Made by a program: the position numbers and the translations under genes. Positions 16,116 through 24,515 of a stretch of DNA of 64,000 nt are shown piece after piece. Numbering within the stretch: position 1 is the stretch's first letter; each line of letters opens with the position of its first letter. Source of the DNA: Streptococcus xiaochunlingii (GTDB lineage Bacteria > Bacillota > Bacilli > Lactobacillales > Streptococcaceae); contig NZ_VFSG01000001.1 in the NCBI RefSeq assembly GCF_006385805.1, positions 496,001 through 560,000 of the forward strand, read 5' to 3'. The notes under the pieces are model-generated. The model saw nothing but the letters and a program-made list of their open reading frames with translations, was not told where the DNA came from and did no database searches.

Positions 16116-18584
16116 TTATTTCCATGAGATCATCCGTTTGATTTGAGTGACGTATGCTTTAATTTGCTTTTGCTGAATCTCCAAACTGTAAATCTCTCTG
16201 CATATCTTTTCTATTTTCCGGTCCAATTCTTTTAATTCCGGACTAAATTCAATAATATTACTTTTAATTAAGCTTCCTAAATCCTGCGTCCAGTTATAAA
16301 ATTTTAATTCATGTTCCGAACGAATGCTATCGCTAAATTCTGTCAATTTTGCTTTAAATTCCTTGTTATATGTATTTGTTAAACCAGAAATATTAATTTT
16401 ATTTGACTTCAGTTTGAAATCACCTATTCTAAATATATAGCTTAGTTCATCTCGATTGAATTTTCCTAAGTCAAATCGATCAAAATTAATATCTTCATAA
16501 GAAATAATCATATCTGAAATTTCTTTTCTTTTTTCTGGTTCAAGTTCTAAATCTCCAGCAATTACTTTTTCCAATTCTGTACGAACATCACTAGTAGCAT
16601 TTATCCAAAACTCTTTAGAAAACTGATTAAAACTTTCTTTGGCTTTAATCAACCGATCACTAAATTGTTTTTTAACATCATCTAGAACTTCTACAGAAGC
16701 CTTCTCCTCGATCTTTCTGCGTCTATCTTCAGATGATTTAAACTGTTGAACTGCACCATCAATCTGTCCCTTTAATTTACGGAACAAATTAGTTTCGTCA
16801 TGCCCGTCTTCTACTACTATTTCAGGATACTCCTGAGAATACTTTTCATAATAATTAGAATAATGCGATTCAACGTTTTCTTTTTTCAATATCTGGGTCA
16901 AACTCTGGATGAAGCTTACCATTTCTTGAGGATACTTAGTTGTATGTTCTCCTCTTTCTTTAGACATTCTATCATCAATAGTAGCTAACGTGCTGGCTTT
17001 TTTATCATCTAGTTTGTTTTGTAACTCCAGTTTTCTTCCGATCAAATCCTCGTTTTTATCATCAATTTCTTTATCCGTAATGATAATCAATCGATTTAAA
17101 GTCTCTCTGGCTTGTTGACACTTATCATAATGTGAGTATTTAATAACGAAGTTCTTAATCGCATCTTCTATGGTTAACAAGCCACTATTTGCATAAATGC
17201 AATTTTGATTTGATTCAGCTGATTTTACCATAGTCTGTTTCATCTGAGGAGGTACGATATTGAAATCAAACAGCCTCTTATAATAGTCATTGCTCGAATC
17301 AGAGTATTTAACTTTATATGTATCGAATAATTCCGAATAGAATTCCCCTCGTAGTTCTCCATTTAATTTCGATCCCAAACCAAGAATAGAAGAAACATAG
17401 AAGATACCTTGTGCATATAGTTCTCTCGGAATCGTCTGATTCATAATCTTTTGTCTGAATGATTCCTTTTGGAATTTTCTTAAATTAATATCAGCACTTT
17501 CTGCCTTATTCACTACAATCATAGTAAAGCGACTATCTAAACCAGAAACTTTCTTTAATTTATCTTTTAGATTATCATTATCTGTACTGTCCATCGAACT
17601 GCTATCTGTTACAAAAATTGGAAGTCCATTTGACATTCCTTTCATAGATTTGTCTAAAACATCTGAATGCTGAAGGTTTGTAGAAGAGTTAGATCCAGGG
17701 GTATCAAAGATAGCTATTTGATAATTAACTTCATCAAGTGTACTTCTTCCAAAAGGAATTTCAATTTCAATTAAGTCTCCTAATTCACTATCAGAATAGT
17801 CATTTACCTCTTCTAATATAAGATGGACTTTTTCAATGATGGAAGATGCCTTTTCTTCCTGGATAGCAAGATTAATAGAATCAATCAGTTCGTCTTCAGA
17901 TTCTAATCCATCAAATACTAACTTATCAGCACGGACCAAGATTTTGACTTCTTCATCCTTAAACGTAAATCGAACACTAGCTCTATCTTTTTGATTAGTA
18001 GAGGATAGTTTATAAACTTTCGCTGTTACAGGCGTTTCAGCGCTAGGCAGTAACTCACAACCAATTAAAGAATTAATAAACGTTGATTTACCGGCACTAT
18101 AAGTCCCTAAAACACAAATTGGAACGATATCGTTTGAAGCATCCGAGAAGCGTTTAAGCTGCTGTTGAATCTCACCACTCTCGTCTTCGATGTTCTTTGT
18201 GATGAGAGGATCTAATTTTTTAAAAATTTTATTGATTTCAGGTAAGACATCACGAGCATTTTCCAAGTAACTTTCTGACTTTTCGAGTTCAATACTCTCA
18301 AATTCTGTATCTAAAAGTAGATTCTCCAATTCTTGAAATTCATCATCACTACCCGAAAAACTAATGAGCAAGGGTTCATCAGATACTGAATATTCATCGA
18401 TGATCTGATGAACAATTTCAAACACTTTAAACGGAAAAAAACCAGACTGAAAATCGTTACTGATCAGTTTACTATTTGAATTGCTTTCTTGATCAATCGT
18501 TACCCAAGAATTTAATTGGTTATTCCAACGCTCAAATAATACCTTCTTTTCATAAGGATTACTAATGATTTTAACTTTATTCAT
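16116..18584 (-). CDS. Dynamin-like large GTPase
   Basis: An 822-aa protein with a dynamin-type GTPase domain after a ~150-aa N-terminal region. G1 is LGTYSAGKST (160-169), the G2 threonine lies in PVTAK (186-190), G3 is FDTPGSNSS (about 294-302) and G4 is VVNKAES (about 358-364). Long Lys/Glu-rich helices in the C-terminal half look like a dynamin stalk. No transmembrane helix is obvious. The beginning (KIISNPYEKKV) recalls proteins annotated as labile enterotoxin output A, dynamin-like proteins linked to toxin release in E. coli; that link is from memory. Start: ATG 18584 behind AGGAG; a TTG lies one codon earlier. First gene of the accessory operon. Confidence 0.85.
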   Translation of the reverse strand: MNKVKIISNPYEKKVLFERWNNQLNSWVTIDQESNSNSKLISNDFQSGFFPFKVFEIVHQIIDEYSVSDEPLLISFSGSDDEFQELENLLLDTEFESIELEKSESYLENARDVLPEINKIFKKLDPLITKNIEDESGEIQQQLKRFSDASNDIVPICVLGTYSAGKSTFINSLIGCELLPSAETPVTAKVYKLSSTNQKDRASVRFTFKDEEVKILVRADKLVFDGLESEDELIDSINLAIQEEKASSIIEKVHLILEEVNDYSDSELGDLIEIEIPFGRSTLDEVNYQIAIFDTPGSNSSTNLQHSDVLDKSMKGMSNGLPIFVTDSSSMDSTDNDNLKDKLKKVSGLDSRFTMIVVNKAESADINLRKFQKESFRQKIMNQTIPRELYAQGIFYVSSILGLGSKLNGELRGEFYSELFDTYKVKYSDSSNDYYKRLFDFNIVPPQMKQTMVKSAESNQNCIYANSGLLTIEDAIKNFVIKYSHYDKCQQARETLNRLIIITDKEIDDKNEDLIGRKLELQNKLDDKKASTLATIDDRMSKERGEHTTKYPQEMVSFIQSLTQILKKENVESHYSNYYEKYSQEYPEIVVEDGHDETNLFRKLKGQIDGAVQQFKSSEDRRRKIEEKASVEVLDDVKKQFSDRLIKAKESFNQFSKEFWINATSDVRTELEKVIAGDLELEPEKRKEISDMIISYEDINFDRFDLGKFNRDELSYIFRIGDFKLKSNKINISGLTNTYNKEFKAKLTEFSDSIRSEHELKFYNWTQDLGSLIKSNIIEFSPELKELDRKIEKICREIYSLEIQQKQIKAYVTQIKRMISWK

Positions 18585-18619
18585 CAAATTAACTCCTAAG
18601 ACTTTTCCTATATAAACAA

Positions 18620-18649
18620 ATTATATCATAACATAATAAAAATTGTGAA
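18620..18649 (-). promoter_or_regulatory. Promoter of the dynamin-HerA-toxin operon
   Basis: TTCACA (18644-18649) and TATAAT (18620-18625), 18-bp spacer, in a very AT-rich 200-bp interval that otherwise contains only the rplL terminator. Confidence 0.6.
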
Positions 18650-18741
18650 TCAATTACCAAAAATAAATTACTAAGAATAACCAGACTCAGTTTGTCTTAT
18701 GAAAAATAATTAATATCCAAAAAAGATTCTTCAAACACAAA

Positions 18742-18767
18742 AAAACCGAGGTCTAAACCTCGGTTTT
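18742..18767 (-). terminator. Terminator of rplJ-rplL
   Basis: Perfect 11-bp stem AAAACCGAGGT/ACCTCGGTTTT with a 4-nt loop and T run on the minus strand. Confidence 0.9.
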
Positions 18768-18787
18768 CATTTTGATTGGAAACTCTA

Positions 18788-19156
18788 TTATTTAAGAGTA
18801 ACTGAAGCTCCAGCTTCTTCCAATTTAGCTTTGATTTCTTCAGCTTCAGCTGTAGCAACACCTTCTTTAACAAGTGCAGGTGCTCCATCAACAAGTTCTT
18901 TAGCTTCTTTAAGTCCAAGACCTGTGATTTCACGTACAACTTTGATAACGCCGACTTTCTTGTCGCCTGCAGATGTCAATTCAACGTCGAATGAATCTTT
19001 AGCAGCACCAGCGTCAGCAGCACCGACTGCAGCAACTGCTACAGGAGCAGCCGCAGTTACACCAAATTCTTCTTCGATAGCTTTTACAAGGTCGTTCAAT
19101 TCAAGGATTGAAGCTTCTTTAATTTCAGCAATAATGTTTTCAATGTTCAATGCCAT
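18788..19156 (-). CDS. rplL: 50S ribosomal protein L7/L12
   Basis: The 122-aa ribosomal stalk protein that recruits translation GTPases. N-terminal dimerisation region [15 protein letters not shown], an Ala/Val-rich hinge ([11 protein letters not shown]) and the conserved C-terminal domain ([28 protein letters not shown]). ATG 19156 has GGAGG at good spacing; the frame is open five codons further but without an SD. It follows rplJ, with which it is co-transcribed under the L10 leader. Confidence 0.97.
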   Translation of the reverse strand: MALNIENIIAEIKEASILELNDLVKAIEEEFGVTAAAPVAVAAVGAADAGAAKDSFDVELTSAGDKKVGVIKVVREITGLGLKEAKELVDGAPALVKEGVATAEAEEIKAKLEEAGASVTLK

Positions 19157-19232
19157 TGTTATATCCTCCAAATAAGTTTTAAATTTTTTATTTATATTTT
19201 TTTGTAGCTAGGCTACGCTGCGTAGCTTAAGA

Positions 19233-19733
19233 TTAAGCTGCGTCTTCTTTGTTGTCTGCAACCGCTTTGACTGCAAGAGCAACGTTGCGCACTGGCGCTT
19301 GAAGTACAGAAAGGAGCATAGAAAGAAGTCCTTCGCGGTTTGGAAGAGTTGCAAGAGCAAGAATCTCTTCTTTAGATGCGACAGCGCCTTCGATTGCACC
19401 ACCCTTGATTTCAAGTGCGTCAGCAGTTTTAGAAAAGTCGTTCAAGATTTTCGCTGGTGCGATAACATCTTCATTAGAAAATGCTACAGCAGATGGTCCA
19501 ACAAAAACTGATGCCAATTCTTCAAGACCAGCTTTTTCAGCTGCACGACGTAAGATTGAGTTTTTAATAACTTTGTACTCAACTTCGCTTCCACGAAGCT
19601 CACGACGAAGAACTGTATCTTGGTCAACTGTTAAACCACGAGCGTCTACAACGACGATTGATGCAGCAGCTTTCATTTTCTCAGCTACTACGTCAACTAG
19701 TTCCGCTTTTTTAGCAATAATTGCTTCACTCAT
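19233..19733 (-). CDS. rplJ: 50S ribosomal protein L10
   Basis: The 166-aa base of the ribosomal stalk; its C-terminal helix binds L7/L12 dimers. It begins [13 protein letters not shown], with the L10 core [25 protein letters not shown] and FVGPSAVAF. The open frame continues 21 codons upstream, but ATG 19733 with GGAGGTG fits the family N terminus. A long 5' leader with the L10 regulatory fold precedes it. Confidence 0.97.
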   Translation of the reverse strand: MSEAIIAKKAELVDVVAEKMKAAASIVVVDARGLTVDQDTVLRRELRGSEVEYKVIKNSILRRAAEKAGLEELASVFVGPSAVAFSNEDVIAPAKILNDFSKTADALEIKGGAIEGAVASKEEILALATLPNREGLLSMLLSVLQAPVRNVALAVKAVADNKEDAA

Positions 19734-19799
19734 TAGTGTGTTCACCTCCGTAATTATTTTGCTTGGGGAATTTTTCCAAAAGAAAAACGCGCCCAAACC

Positions 19800-19911
19800 T
19801 AGACACGAAAGTACAATACGCTTCTTTTTACATGATACGTTTTGTCCTCGGTAGGATATTTATGAGTCTAGCTCCCCTACTGTCTTAGGCAGTTTTTTCA
19901 AACCGTTATTT
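19800..19911 (-). promoter_or_regulatory. Ribosomal protein L10 leader (autoregulatory mRNA element)
   Basis: The leader between the rplJ promoter and ATG contains the blocks GACAGTAGGGGAGC and ATCCTACCGAGG (about 19844-19890). Their CAGTAGG/CCTACCG pairing is the core of the Firmicute L10 leader, to which the L10(L12)4 complex binds to repress its own operon. Confidence 0.8.
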
Positions 19912-19940
19912 AGTGTATCACATAAAAAAAAAGAATGCAA
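19912..19940 (-). promoter_or_regulatory. rplJ-rplL promoter
   Basis: TTGCAT (19935-19940) and TACACT (19912-19917) with a 17-bp spacer containing a T run. The -35 box lies in the arm of the hairpin annotated as the FNT gene terminator. Confidence 0.6.
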
Positions 19941-19951
19941 GTATTTTTGCA
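19936..19951 (-). terminator. Weak terminator of the FNT gene overlapping the rplJ promoter
   Basis: TGCAA/TTGCA 5-bp stem with a 6-nt loop, followed by TTC and ten T on the minus strand (19924-19935). The short stem makes termination likely incomplete. Confidence 0.45.
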
Positions 19952-19970
19952 AACTTTTTTTAAAAAATAT

Positions 19971-20768
19971 TTAATCTTTATAAATAGTCTTTGTACGATT
20001 GAGCCATGCATAGGCCAAGCCCATGATCACTCCTCCTCCTACCCAGTTACCTACAAAAGTGACAGTGTAATGACGAAGGACATTGAAGAACTCTAAATGA
20101 GGCAAATCTTTAGAAATAGAATTAAACGTAGCTAGTGAGAAGGAAGCAAAGTTTGCAGCAATGTGTTCATTTGTAAGAAATACAAACATATAAATAGCTG
20201 ACAAAGCCATCAAAACTTTCGCTGTTTCATCTTTAAAGAAAAGGTAGGACAAGATTGCTATGTTAACGAAGATGTTGGCAATAACTCCTTCGAAGAAGAC
20301 CAATTGATTCGAACGTTGGAGCTTCATCTCTACAACCGAGCCAAGGAAGCCTTTTGGATTTAGGTTTGCAAATGCACTAGTCTGTCCAAAGAGGAAAGCT
20401 AGGAACAAAGCACCGACTAGGTTAAAGAATGTACAATAGAGTAAAATTTCTAAAGCTTTTTTCCAATTAATCTTCTTTAAATAAACACCAGCTGTAAGGT
20501 ACATCATATTGGAAGTCGTTAACTCACTATTTAAGAATAGTAAATAAACCAATCCCCACGCAAAAATAAACGGGAATAAGAAACGACCAGAACCTGGCAA
20601 GAAGGTGTTGAGAAGGTCTGCCCCCACAATCCCTACTGCAGTACTCATTGTCAAAAACGCACCCGCAAACATAGATCGAACCGCATAACGAGCTTTAGAA
20701 GCTGTATACAATTCTTCCTTCTTCTGACATGCTGCTTCTACCTTAAGAACAAAATTTGATTCTCCCAT
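19971..20768 (-). CDS. Formate/nitrite transporter (FNT) family channel
   Basis: A 265-aa pentameric-type membrane channel for formate or a similar small monovalent anion. Six hydrophobic segments are visible, with the family loop segments GFAG-like FAGAFLTMSTAVGIVGAD, LFLNSELTTSNMMYLTAG and NEHIAANFASFSLA. The ATG at 20768 follows AAGGAG. An earlier ATG (20807) overlaps the -10 box and is unlikely. Formate export would suit pyruvate-formate-lyase metabolism of streptococci, but the substrate is not proven by the sequence. Confidence 0.87.
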   Translation of the reverse strand: MGESNFVLKVEAACQKKEELYTASKARYAVRSMFAGAFLTMSTAVGIVGADLLNTFLPGSGRFLFPFIFAWGLVYLLFLNSELTTSNMMYLTAGVYLKKINWKKALEILLYCTFFNLVGALFLAFLFGQTSAFANLNPKGFLGSVVEMKLQRSNQLVFFEGVIANIFVNIAILSYLFFKDETAKVLMALSAIYMFVFLTNEHIAANFASFSLATFNSISKDLPHLEFFNVLRHYTVTFVGNWVGGGVIMGLAYAWLNRTKTIYKD

Positions 20769-20805
20769 CTGAATCTCCTTATATATTGGATTTGTGAACT
20801 TCTTC

Positions 20806-20834
20806 ATTATATCATAGAATGGAATTCCTGAAAA
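20806..20834 (-). promoter_or_regulatory. FNT gene promoter
   Basis: TTTTCA (20829-20834) and TATAAT (20806-20811), the latter with an upstream TGA (extended -10), 17-bp spacer. Confidence 0.55.
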
Positions 20835-20912
20835 GGCTTTCAGAAAATTTAAATAAAAATACTGGGTTCCACAACAAATATAAATAAAACGATTTAAAAC
20901 GATGAAATAAAA

Positions 20913-20935
20913 AAACAGACTATGATAGTCTGTTT
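20913..20935 (-). terminator. Terminator of the GH73 hydrolase gene
   Basis: AAACAGACTA/TAGTCTGTTT 10-bp stem with a tight loop and a run of T on the minus strand. Confidence 0.85.
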
Positions 20936-20957
20936 ATAATTCAATTTAATTCATATA

Positions 20958-21656
20958 TTATAAGAAACGATTCGCCCAAGCGATATCCAAGTTCAAGATT
21001 TCTTGGGTCGTATATTGTTGGCGATAAGGGTTGTAAACAGTACCTTCATAGCCACCATACACACTAGGTGAATCATACTGAGTAAGGTTGTAAGTTTCAA
21101 TGATATGGTTCAATTTTGCATAGTAACTAGTGTCAGTAGCATAGACACCGGTTAAAGCAGCTGTTGCATCCTGATAGCTTGTTGTATTGCTCTTCCAAGC
21201 TCCTGCAAAATGACCTTGTTTCAAAACCGCAACGTAGTCTTGCAATGATTCATAGTAGCTAGGGTATGAACGGAAAGCATCATTGATTGTATAGGCATTT
21301 CCAGCACCGTCATCTTCCCAAGTTTGCATCACTGCAGATTGACCAGCATAGCTCCCTTTAATACCAAAAAGGTTATAGTGTGGATAAGATGACAAACCAG
21401 ATTGACCAGCTCCACTTTCTAAGATAGCTTGAGCAATCATAACTGATGCATACAGATCATTTTCTTGACCAAGCTGACGAGCAGATTCACCGATTTGTGA
21501 GATGAAAGCTTCTGTTGGATCTGCGTATTGAGAATAAGCCTCATCGTTAGCACCAACGTTTCCTACATGCTCGCTCATTGCTGCCGCTACTGTTCCTGCA
21601 GCAACCAGAGCCACTAAGGATCCAATCAATTTCGATTTATTTAGTATTTTTTTCAA
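20958..21656 (-). CDS. Secreted GH73 glucosaminidase-type wall hydrolase
   Basis: A 232-aa exported protein with a Sec signal peptide (KKILNKSKLIGSLVALVAAGTVAAA) and a GH73 domain: SARQLGQENDLYASVMIAQAILESGAGQSGLSS, with the expected catalytic Glu in LESG, then YNLFGIKGSY and FRSYPSYYESLQDYV. GH73 enzymes cleave the GlcNAc-MurNAc glycan of peptidoglycan. There is no choline-binding, LysM or LPXTG anchor, so it is freely secreted or held by its own fold. The start is TTG 21656 behind AGGAG. An upstream TGTAAT direct repeat suggests control by the essential WalRK system. Confidence 0.88.
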   Translation of the reverse strand: MKKILNKSKLIGSLVALVAAGTVAAAMSEHVGNVGANDEAYSQYADPTEAFISQIGESARQLGQENDLYASVMIAQAILESGAGQSGLSSYPHYNLFGIKGSYAGQSAVMQTWEDDGAGNAYTINDAFRSYPSYYESLQDYVAVLKQGHFAGAWKSNTTSYQDATAALTGVYATDTSYYAKLNHIIETYNLTQYDSPSVYGGYEGTVYNPYRQQYTTQEILNLDIAWANRFL

Positions 21657-21698
21657 TGTGATAATCTCCTAATGTCTTAATGAAAACTCTTTAAGATG

Positions 21699-21707
21699 AT
21701 TATAGCA
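21699..21707 (-). promoter_or_regulatory. Extended -10 promoter of the GH73 gene
   Basis: TGCTATAAT on the minus strand (TATAAT at 21699-21704). No good -35 box is present, consistent with an activator-dependent promoter. Confidence 0.6.
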
Positions 21708-21736
21708 CAGAAAAACCTTAAAATGTTGAGTTGAAT

Positions 21737-21753
21737 ATTACATTTTAATTACA
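21737..21753 (-). promoter_or_regulatory. WalR (VicR)-type binding site
   Basis: TGTAAT-TAAAA-TGTAAT fits the WalR consensus TGTWAH-N5-TGTWAH exactly and lies just upstream of where the -35 box would be, a position typical of activation. Confidence 0.65.
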
Positions 21754-21802
21754 ATATCGATATAAATCAAACAAAAAAATAACATCTTAGTGACAATACG
21801 AT

Positions 21803-22399
21803 TTATTCCGAAAAACTAAAATCAAAAATTGCATTCCAAGCTTCTTCTACTCCCGTTTTATTAACGGATGAGAAGATGATAAAAGTATCTGTTTTATCAA
21901 AATCCAACTTCTTCTTGATCATGGATTCATGCTTGTTCCATTTTCCTCTTGGTATTTTGTCAGCTTTCGTGGCAACTAAGATAACAGGAATCTCGTAGTA
22001 TTTTAAAAATTGGTACATTTGGACATCATCAGCTGAGGGTTCATGACGAAGATCGACTAGGCTGACAACTGCTCTTAGATTATCTCTGGTTGTCAGATAC
22101 TCCTCGATCATCTTGCCCCATTTCTCACGCTCTTTTTTAGAGACACGAGCATATCCATAGCCAGGTACATCGACAAAACGAAGTTTGTCATCGATATTAA
22201 AGAAGTTTAATAACTGTGTTTTCCCTGGTTTTCCAGATGTGCGGGCCAAATTCTTACGATTTAGCATGGTATTAATAAAAGAAGACTTGCCGACATTTGA
22301 TCGACCGGCAAGTGCAACTTCTGGGATATCATCTTGAGGATAATGACTTTTATTGGTAGCGCTCAACAAGATATCTGCATTATGAGTATTTACTTTCAT
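21803..22399 (-). CDS. engB: Ribosome biogenesis GTPase EngB (YsxC/YihA)
   Basis: The 198-aa essential GTPase for 50S subunit assembly. All G motifs are present: G1 GRSNVGKSS (about 33-41), G2 in GKPGKTQ, G3 DVPGYGYA (about 78-85), G4 TKADK and G5 FSSVNKTG. The gene starts 11 bp after the clpX stop. The clpX-engB order is the usual Lactobacillales arrangement. Confidence 0.96.
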   Translation of the reverse strand: MKVNTHNADILLSATNKSHYPQDDIPEVALAGRSNVGKSSFINTMLNRKNLARTSGKPGKTQLLNFFNIDDKLRFVDVPGYGYARVSKKEREKWGKMIEEYLTTRDNLRAVVSLVDLRHEPSADDVQMYQFLKYYEIPVILVATKADKIPRGKWNKHESMIKKKLDFDKTDTFIIFSSVNKTGVEEAWNAIFDFSFSE

Positions 22400-22410
22400 A
22401 GAATTTCTTT

Positions 22411-23643
22411 CTAGGCAGTTTCTAAAATTGGTTTTTCAGTTCCGTTAACTGCTTCTTTAGTGATTCGAACCAGTTTGACGTCTTCTTGACTTGGAACTTC
22501 AAACATAACATCCAACATAGTTTCTTCGATGATAGAACGTAAGCCACGAGCACCTGTCTTGCGTTCGATAGCTTTGCTTGCAATTTCTTCAAGTGCTTCG
22601 TCATCAAATTCTAATTCAACATCATCAAAGGATAGGAGAGCTTGGTATTGTTTCACCAAGGCATTTCTTGGTTCTTTCAAAATACGAACCAGATCTTCAA
22701 CTGTCAGTTGCTCCAAAGCGGCAAGAACCGGAAGACGACCAATTAACTCAGGAATAATACCGAATTTTTGGATATCTTCTGCAATGATTTCTTGCATGTA
22801 AGAGCTAGATTCATCAATGGCTTTGTTGTTTTGGCCAAACCCGATGATCTTTTCACCTAGACGTTGCTTCACAATTTCTTCAATCCCATCAAAGGCTCCA
22901 CCAACGATGAAGAGGATATTTTTGGTGTCAACTTGAATCATCTCTTGTTGAGGATGCTTGCGTCCGCCTTGAGGTGGCACGCTCGCAACAGTTCCCTCGA
23001 TGATCTTCAAGAGAGCTTGCTGTACTCCTTCACCAGATACATCACGGGTGATCGAGACGTTCTCGCTCTTTTTAGCAATCTTATCAATTTCATCAACATA
23101 GATGATGCCACGCTCTGCACGTTCAATATTGAAGTCAGCTGCTTGTAATAGCTTAAGAAGGATATTCTCAACGTCTTCTCCGACGTAACCTGCTTCAGTC
23201 AAGGCTGTCGCATCGGCGATAGCAAAAGGCACATTCAAACTCTTAGCAAGCGTTTGAGCCAAGAAAGTTTTTCCTGAACCTGTAGGACCGACCATCAAAA
23301 TGTTTGATTTTTGTAGATCCACATCGTTGTCATCTTCACGATTTTCATGGAAGTTAATCCGTTTGTAGTGATTGTAGACAGCTACTGCTAGTGCTCGTTT
23401 CGCACGATCTTGACCGATGACATAGTGGTTAAGGATATTGAGAAGTTCGATTGGTTTTGGAACCTCTGAAAGGTCTGCCAAGACTTCCTCAGCTAATTCT
23501 TCTCGAATGATTTCTTGAGCTAACTCAACACATTCATTACAGATAAAGGCATTGTTCCCAGCGATAATCTTCTGTACTTCGTCCTGATTCTTCCCACAGA
23601 AGGAACAATAAACCATCATATCATTAGATTGATTTGTAGGCAT
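22411..23643 (-). CDS. clpX: ATP-dependent Clp protease ATP-binding subunit ClpX
   Basis: The 410-aa AAA+ unfoldase that feeds proteins to ClpP. An N-terminal C4 zinc finger (CSFCGKN...CNECVELA, 13-39) is followed by Walker A GPTGSGKT (about 119-126), Walker [13 protein letters not shown], the pore loop GYVGEDVE and sensor 2 region GARGLRS. It is normal in length. It follows the small membrane ORF and dihydrofolate reductase gene in the same direction. Confidence 0.97.
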   Translation of the reverse strand: MPTNQSNDMMVYCSFCGKNQDEVQKIIAGNNAFICNECVELAQEIIREELAEEVLADLSEVPKPIELLNILNHYVIGQDRAKRALAVAVYNHYKRINFHENREDDNDVDLQKSNILMVGPTGSGKTFLAQTLAKSLNVPFAIADATALTEAGYVGEDVENILLKLLQAADFNIERAERGIIYVDEIDKIAKKSENVSITRDVSGEGVQQALLKIIEGTVASVPPQGGRKHPQQEMIQVDTKNILFIVGGAFDGIEEIVKQRLGEKIIGFGQNNKAIDESSSYMQEIIAEDIQKFGIIPELIGRLPVLAALEQLTVEDLVRILKEPRNALVKQYQALLSFDDVELEFDDEALEEIASKAIERKTGARGLRSIIEETMLDVMFEVPSQEDVKLVRITKEAVNGTEKPILETA

Positions 23644-23676
23644 TTTCTTCTCCCGATTCTAAATTCTGTTAATAAT

Positions 23677-23850
23677 TTATTTAAATAAAGTCATATAAAA
23701 GGCATGAATAGAATTCACAAGATTGGTAAAGGCATTTAGCAAAAATAGAATGGCTAATCCATAGCGCTTTTTCCGAAGGGTCTGAGAAGCACATACTAGG
23801 CAAATTACGCATAAAACAGCCGTAAAAAAGCCAAAGATACTACGTTCCAT
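23677..23850 (-). CDS. Small membrane protein between dfrA and clpX
   Basis: A 57-aa ORF beginning MERSIFGFF and ending HAFYMTLFK, with two hydrophobic segments (about 5-21 and 31-48) around a basic turn (LRKKRYG). Its ATG is 3 nt after the dfrA stop, with AGGAAGGAAG inside the end of dfrA, and clpX follows 33 bp later, so it belongs to that operon. The fit of spacing and hydrophobicity makes it real; its function is unknown. A small unannotated-type ORF at this position also occurs in pneumococcus, as far as I recall. Confidence 0.7.
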   Translation of the reverse strand: MERSIFGFFTAVLCVICLVCASQTLRKKRYGLAILFLLNAFTNLVNSIHAFYMTLFK

Positions 23851-23853
23851 GAA

Positions 23854-24366
23854 CTAGTCTTCCTTCCTTTTAAAATGTCTAATGGTGAAATCGTAAGGGT
23901 TTTTTTCATCTTTTTCGATTGTCCGCTCGTCAAGCAACTGAAACAGATCCCAATGGAAGTCTTCTGGGAAATAGGCGTCTCCTTCCAATTCGGCATCGAT
24001 GACAGTCTGATAAAGCTCCTCTAGATAAGGCTCGAAGAGACGGATGACCTTCTCACCACCGATAATAAAGAGCGACAAATCCTGATCCTTATACCAGTTT
24101 AAAACGTCTTCAACTGAGGTTTTTAATAAAACTTTTTCATTCTCTACATCATATTTTTCATCTCTAGAGAGAATGATATTGGTCCGATTTAGGAGGACGC
24201 GTTTGTTTAAACCTTCGTAGGTAACTCTTCCCATGAGAATCGCATGGCCTGTAGTCGTTTGTTTAAAGTGCTGCAATTCAGCTGGCAAATGCCAAGGCAT
24301 CACCTGGTCCTTGCCGATTACCCCATTCTTTGTCTGAGCCCAAATACCAATTACTTTCTTACTCAT
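23854..24366 (-). CDS. dfrA: Dihydrofolate reductase
   Basis: A 170-aa enzyme reducing dihydrofolate to tetrahydrofolate with NADPH; the trimethoprim target. Conserved features are GIWAQTKNGVIGKDQVMPWHLPAELQHFK (folate site, residues 6-34), GRVTYEGL, RTNIILSRD and FIIGGEKV. The SD is AGGATG. It is the first gene of dfrA-small ORF-clpX-engB. I did not judge trimethoprim susceptibility. Confidence 0.95.
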   Translation of the reverse strand: MSKKVIGIWAQTKNGVIGKDQVMPWHLPAELQHFKQTTTGHAILMGRVTYEGLNKRVLLNRTNIILSRDEKYDVENEKVLLKTSVEDVLNWYKDQDLSLFIIGGEKVIRLFEPYLEELYQTVIDAELEGDAYFPEDFHWDLFQLLDERTIEKDEKNPYDFTIRHFKRKED

Positions 24367-24472
24367 TTTTACATCCTTTACACTGATACTTCTATTTTAT
24401 CAAATTTTTCAAGAAAAGACTGTTTCCAACTATTGCTTCCTTGAGCAAAACTTCCTATTTTTTCCGTCAAAA

Positions 24473-24494
24473 AAACCGCGATTTCTCGCGGTTT
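24473..24494 (-). terminator. Terminator of cshA
   Basis: AAACCGCGA/TCGCGGTTT 9-bp stem with a 4-nt loop and seven T on the minus strand. Confidence 0.88.
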
Positions 24495-24515
24495 TAATGA
24501 GGCAAATCCTAGATC

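Noticed and set aside
11696-18584. Prophage or integrative element as origin of the dynamin-toxin operon
   Set aside because: No integrase, transposase, tRNA, direct-repeat ends or phage structural genes are visible near either edge; only the AT-rich composition hints at transfer.
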